Origin: Stenotrophomonas sp. BIO128-Bstrain
Lineage (GTDB): Bacteria > Pseudomonadota > Gammaproteobacteria > Xanthomonadales > Xanthomonadaceae
Direction: 5' to 3'
DNA length: 64,000 bases
Assembly: GCF_030128875.1 (NCBI RefSeq)
Contig: NZ_CP124620.1
Location: forward strand, 2,480,001 to 2,544,000
Under the pieces are notes generated by a model. It had not been told where the DNA came from, searched no databases, and worked only from the letters and a program-made list of their open reading frames with translations. How positions within the stretch are numbered: position 1 is the stretch's first letter; each line of letters begins with the position of its first letter. Both the position numbers and the translations under genes were made by a program. This document shows positions 62,383 to 64,000 of this stretch, piece after piece.

Positions 62383-63174
62383 TCATGCGCTATGACGGCC
62401 CAAAAAAATGTCGCTTGCCGGGCACTGAAACGACGCTTCCGACCGCGTGCTTTGCACGCCCACCAATCCCCCCATCGGAGCGCTCGCCACGGACAGGTTC
62501 CAGTCCCACCGCCGGGCGCACATCCAGCCTTCGCAGGGCGTGGCCGGCGTGATCGCCAGCGGCATCAGCCCGGGCCACATCGGCGCCAAGGGGACCACCG
62601 GTTCGGGCACCACCTCGGCCACCAACATGGGCTGGCCGGCGCGGTAGGACCGGATCGCCACCAGGCACTCGCTGCGCATCTCGACGTGGGGCATGTCCTG
62701 GAAGCTCTTCCAAGCCCCACCCCACCTCAATCCCGCCTGCTGGGCCAGTTCACCGAAGCGTTGGTAGCCCTGCCGCACCTGCTCGTCCCTCAGGTCCCAA
62801 GAAGGGCGCCCACGCTTGTAGATGACCATATCCGCCGCCCAGCCGTGGTTGTGGCAGCTGCTGCCTGGCCCCACCTGGGTCACGCCCTTCTGGCTGGCGA
62901 GCAACGCGGCCTGGCGCTGTTCAGAGCGGTAGCCCTCCATCAGGCGCAGGTCGTAGCCCTCGCCCTTCATTTGCAAAGCGATCCGTTCCAGTGTTGAGCG
63001 AAGCTCGGGCTGGACACCGTCCCACTGCGGGGCGTCTTTGTGACGGTGGAACAGGCGTTTGAAAAACCCTGGCTTCTTCCCGTGGACCTCGGCGGAATCT
63101 GCGGCTGGCGCGTGAGCGTGGACCAAGATGGGGGCGCTGGCCAATGCGAGCGCGAGCAACAAGCGTTGAAACAT
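62383..63174 (-). CDS. Secreted M15-family peptidase (D-Ala-D-Ala carboxypeptidase/endolysin-like)
   Basis: 263 aa with signal peptide MFQRLLLALALASAPILVHAHA. The M15 zinc motif is SCHNHGWAADMVI (SxHxxGxAxD form), preceded by LMEGYRSEQRQAALLA and followed by the last ligand in MPHVEMRSE. A C-terminal extension of about 85 residues has no match that I know. It should cleave peptidoglycan peptides in the periplasm or outside. Divergent from the adhesin gene. Confidence 0.88.
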   Translation of the reverse strand: MFQRLLLALALASAPILVHAHAPAADSAEVHGKKPGFFKRLFHRHKDAPQWDGVQPELRSTLERIALQMKGEGYDLRLMEGYRSEQRQAALLASQKGVTQVGPGSSCHNHGWAADMVIYKRGRPSWDLRDEQVRQGYQRFGELAQQAGLRWGGAWKSFQDMPHVEMRSECLVAIRSYRAGQPMLVAEVVPEPVVPLAPMWPGLMPLAITPATPCEGWMCARRWDWNLSVASAPMGGLVGVQSTRSEASFQCPASDIFLGRHSA

Positions 63175-63302
63175 GAGTAGGCCTCCTTACTCACATGAGC
63201 GATACACCCATGCAAGCGGAGAATCGAAAACGCGCAAGGGGGCTTGCGGAATTTTTTCCCTGTCGTAGAAGAACAGGGGTGGGGAAAAGTCGGCCCCACC
63301 GC

Positions 63303-63341
63303 TTCCTGGCGCAACGGCCCCTCCTGCCGTTGCGCCGGGAA
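63303..63341. repeat. Long hairpin between the M15 peptidase and adhesin genes
   Basis: TTCCTGGCGCAACGG and CCGTTGCGCCGGGAA pair at 14 of 15 positions around a 9-nt loop. It lies about 90 bp upstream of the adhesin start, where it could attenuate or protect the leader RNA. Confidence 0.6.
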
Positions 63342-63428
63342 GTTTCGTTGGGGGGGCTTGCGCATTCCAGGATCTGATCTATTCGTGAGTGCACACGCTC
63401 ACTCATTTCAGACCCAGGAGGCCACCCC

Positions 63429-64000
63429 ATGAAACGCTCCCTCATCCACTGCGCTTGGTTGGCAGTCCTTGTAGCGGGTCTAGCAAATGCTCAAACCCAA
63501 GTTGGCAACAACGCCACTGCCACAGACTCTGAAGGCACCTCCGTCGGTGACGACTCGACCGCCTACAACAATTGCGTCGCAGTGGGAAAGGGCTCCCTCG
63601 CTGGAAGTCCCAATGCAGCATTCGGCGACTGCATCGCAGTGGGAGCGGACAGTGTCGTTGGAACTGGTTCGATTGGCTTCGGAACTCGGGTTCGAGCCCT
63701 CGCCGGCGGCGTCATTGTTATTGGAAACGACGCGTTCGCGCCTGCTGGCGCGGTGAGCGGCACGGTCGTCGTTGGCCACAACAGCAACGGAGACAACGCA
63801 ACCATCATTGGCAGCAACAGCCAAGTCAACGGCAACCCCTCCAATAGCAATGAAGGAGGGGTTGGCGTGGGCAAGAACATTCGAGCTACTGGCGCAGGCA
63901 CTGTGGTAGTGGGCGATGGCGGCCGAGCTCTCAATTCCAATCATTTGGGGGCCAAGACCGCGACAACCGCGCTGGGAGCCTTCACCAACGCCGACGCTGA
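63429..64000 (+). CDS. YadA-like trimeric autotransporter adhesin, N-terminal part (cut by window edge)
   Basis: ATG 63429 follows AGGAGG. A Sec signal (MKRSLIHCAWLAVLVAGLANA) precedes YadA-head-type repeats with the A-x-G-x-x-S-x-A pattern: NCVAVGKGSLAG, DCIAVGADSVVG, GTVVVGHNSNGDNATIIGSNS, GTVVVGDGGRAL. The 190 codons visible are all head domain; stalk and membrane anchor would lie beyond the window. It probably mediates attachment or autoaggregation. Confidence 0.82.
   Translation, partial: MKRSLIHCAWLAVLVAGLANAQTQVGNNATATDSEGTSVGDDSTAYNNCVAVGKGSLAGSPNAAFGDCIAVGADSVVGTGSIGFGTRVRALAGGVIVIGNDAFAPAGAVSGTVVVGHNSNGDNATIIGSNSQVNGNPSNSNEGGVGVGKNIRATGAGTVVVGDGGRALNSNHLGAKTATTALGAFTNADA

Larger units (their letters stand above)
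62198..64000. mobile_element. Element 2, left end (tandem insertion, continues beyond window)
   Basis: Sequence after the second core is not mutS. Immediately inside it are AT-rich dyads (AATCAA-TTTA-TTGATT at 62223-62238), then an M15 peptidase and an adhesin gene. Its right end, integrase and a third mutS start are expected beyond 64000. Confidence 0.55.

Overview
The window looks like a Stenotrophomonas chromosome (Xanthomonadaceae). The left 31.4 kb is GC-rich, carries GTAG-ended REP dimers of the Stenotrophomonas SMAG type, and has housekeeping genes in a typical xanthomonad style: creBCD, rlmJ, mfd, pepO-type M13 peptidase, gpmA, a cation diffusion facilitator, a globin-coupled diguanylate cyclase, an ECF sigma/Ser-Thr kinase pair, oleate hydratase, a BlaI/M56-M23 pair, a TonB receptor and a desCB/desT-like desaturase locus. 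No rRNA, tRNA or CRISPR array was recognised.

At 31368-31412 the first 14 codons of a mutS-like gene (ending ..EHTPLMK) are cut off by foreign DNA and a stop codon. A second, differently coded mutS-like start (22 codons, also ending ..EHTPLMK then stop) lies at 62133-62201. The two share a near-perfect 20-bp core. The simplest reading is a genomic island of about 30.8 kb (31409-62197) integrated into the 5' end of mutS, bringing its own replacement mutS start beside its integrase, followed by a second element (62198 to beyond the window) in tandem in the same site. The rest of mutS should lie beyond position 64000.

The first island has lower GC, looks mobilizable, and is rich in likely defence genes. 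From left to right: a two-gene CBASS-like system (Cap15-type 2TM-beta effector plus CD-NTase); a MOBQ relaxase with an RSF1010-like oriT; an OLD-type ATPase/TOPRIM protein; an SH3-tailed unknown; a repressor with an inverted-repeat operator; small envelope proteins; a second relaxase-like gene with a degenerate histidine motif; a second tyrosine recombinase; an ankyrin protein; a 1347-aa NACHT-like NTPase with a C-terminal PD-(D/E)XK-like nuclease motif; an Abi-family HEPN protein with a divergent, terminator-ended small RNA; a HAD hydrolase; a membrane protein; a second ankyrin protein; and a HTH plus zinc-hook SMC-like ATPase pair. The island integrase at the right end is broken twice, by a frameshift in a five-base run and by a 1234-bp IS3-family insertion, so the island is probably no longer self-excising. 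The second element begins with an M15 peptidase and a truncated YadA-like adhesin.

The best candidates for undescribed biology are the mutS tandem integration with start-codon replacement, the NACHT-nuclease fusion, the Abi/ncRNA locus (whose RNA repeats 14 nt of the abi start region), and the HTH/zinc-hook ATPase pair.
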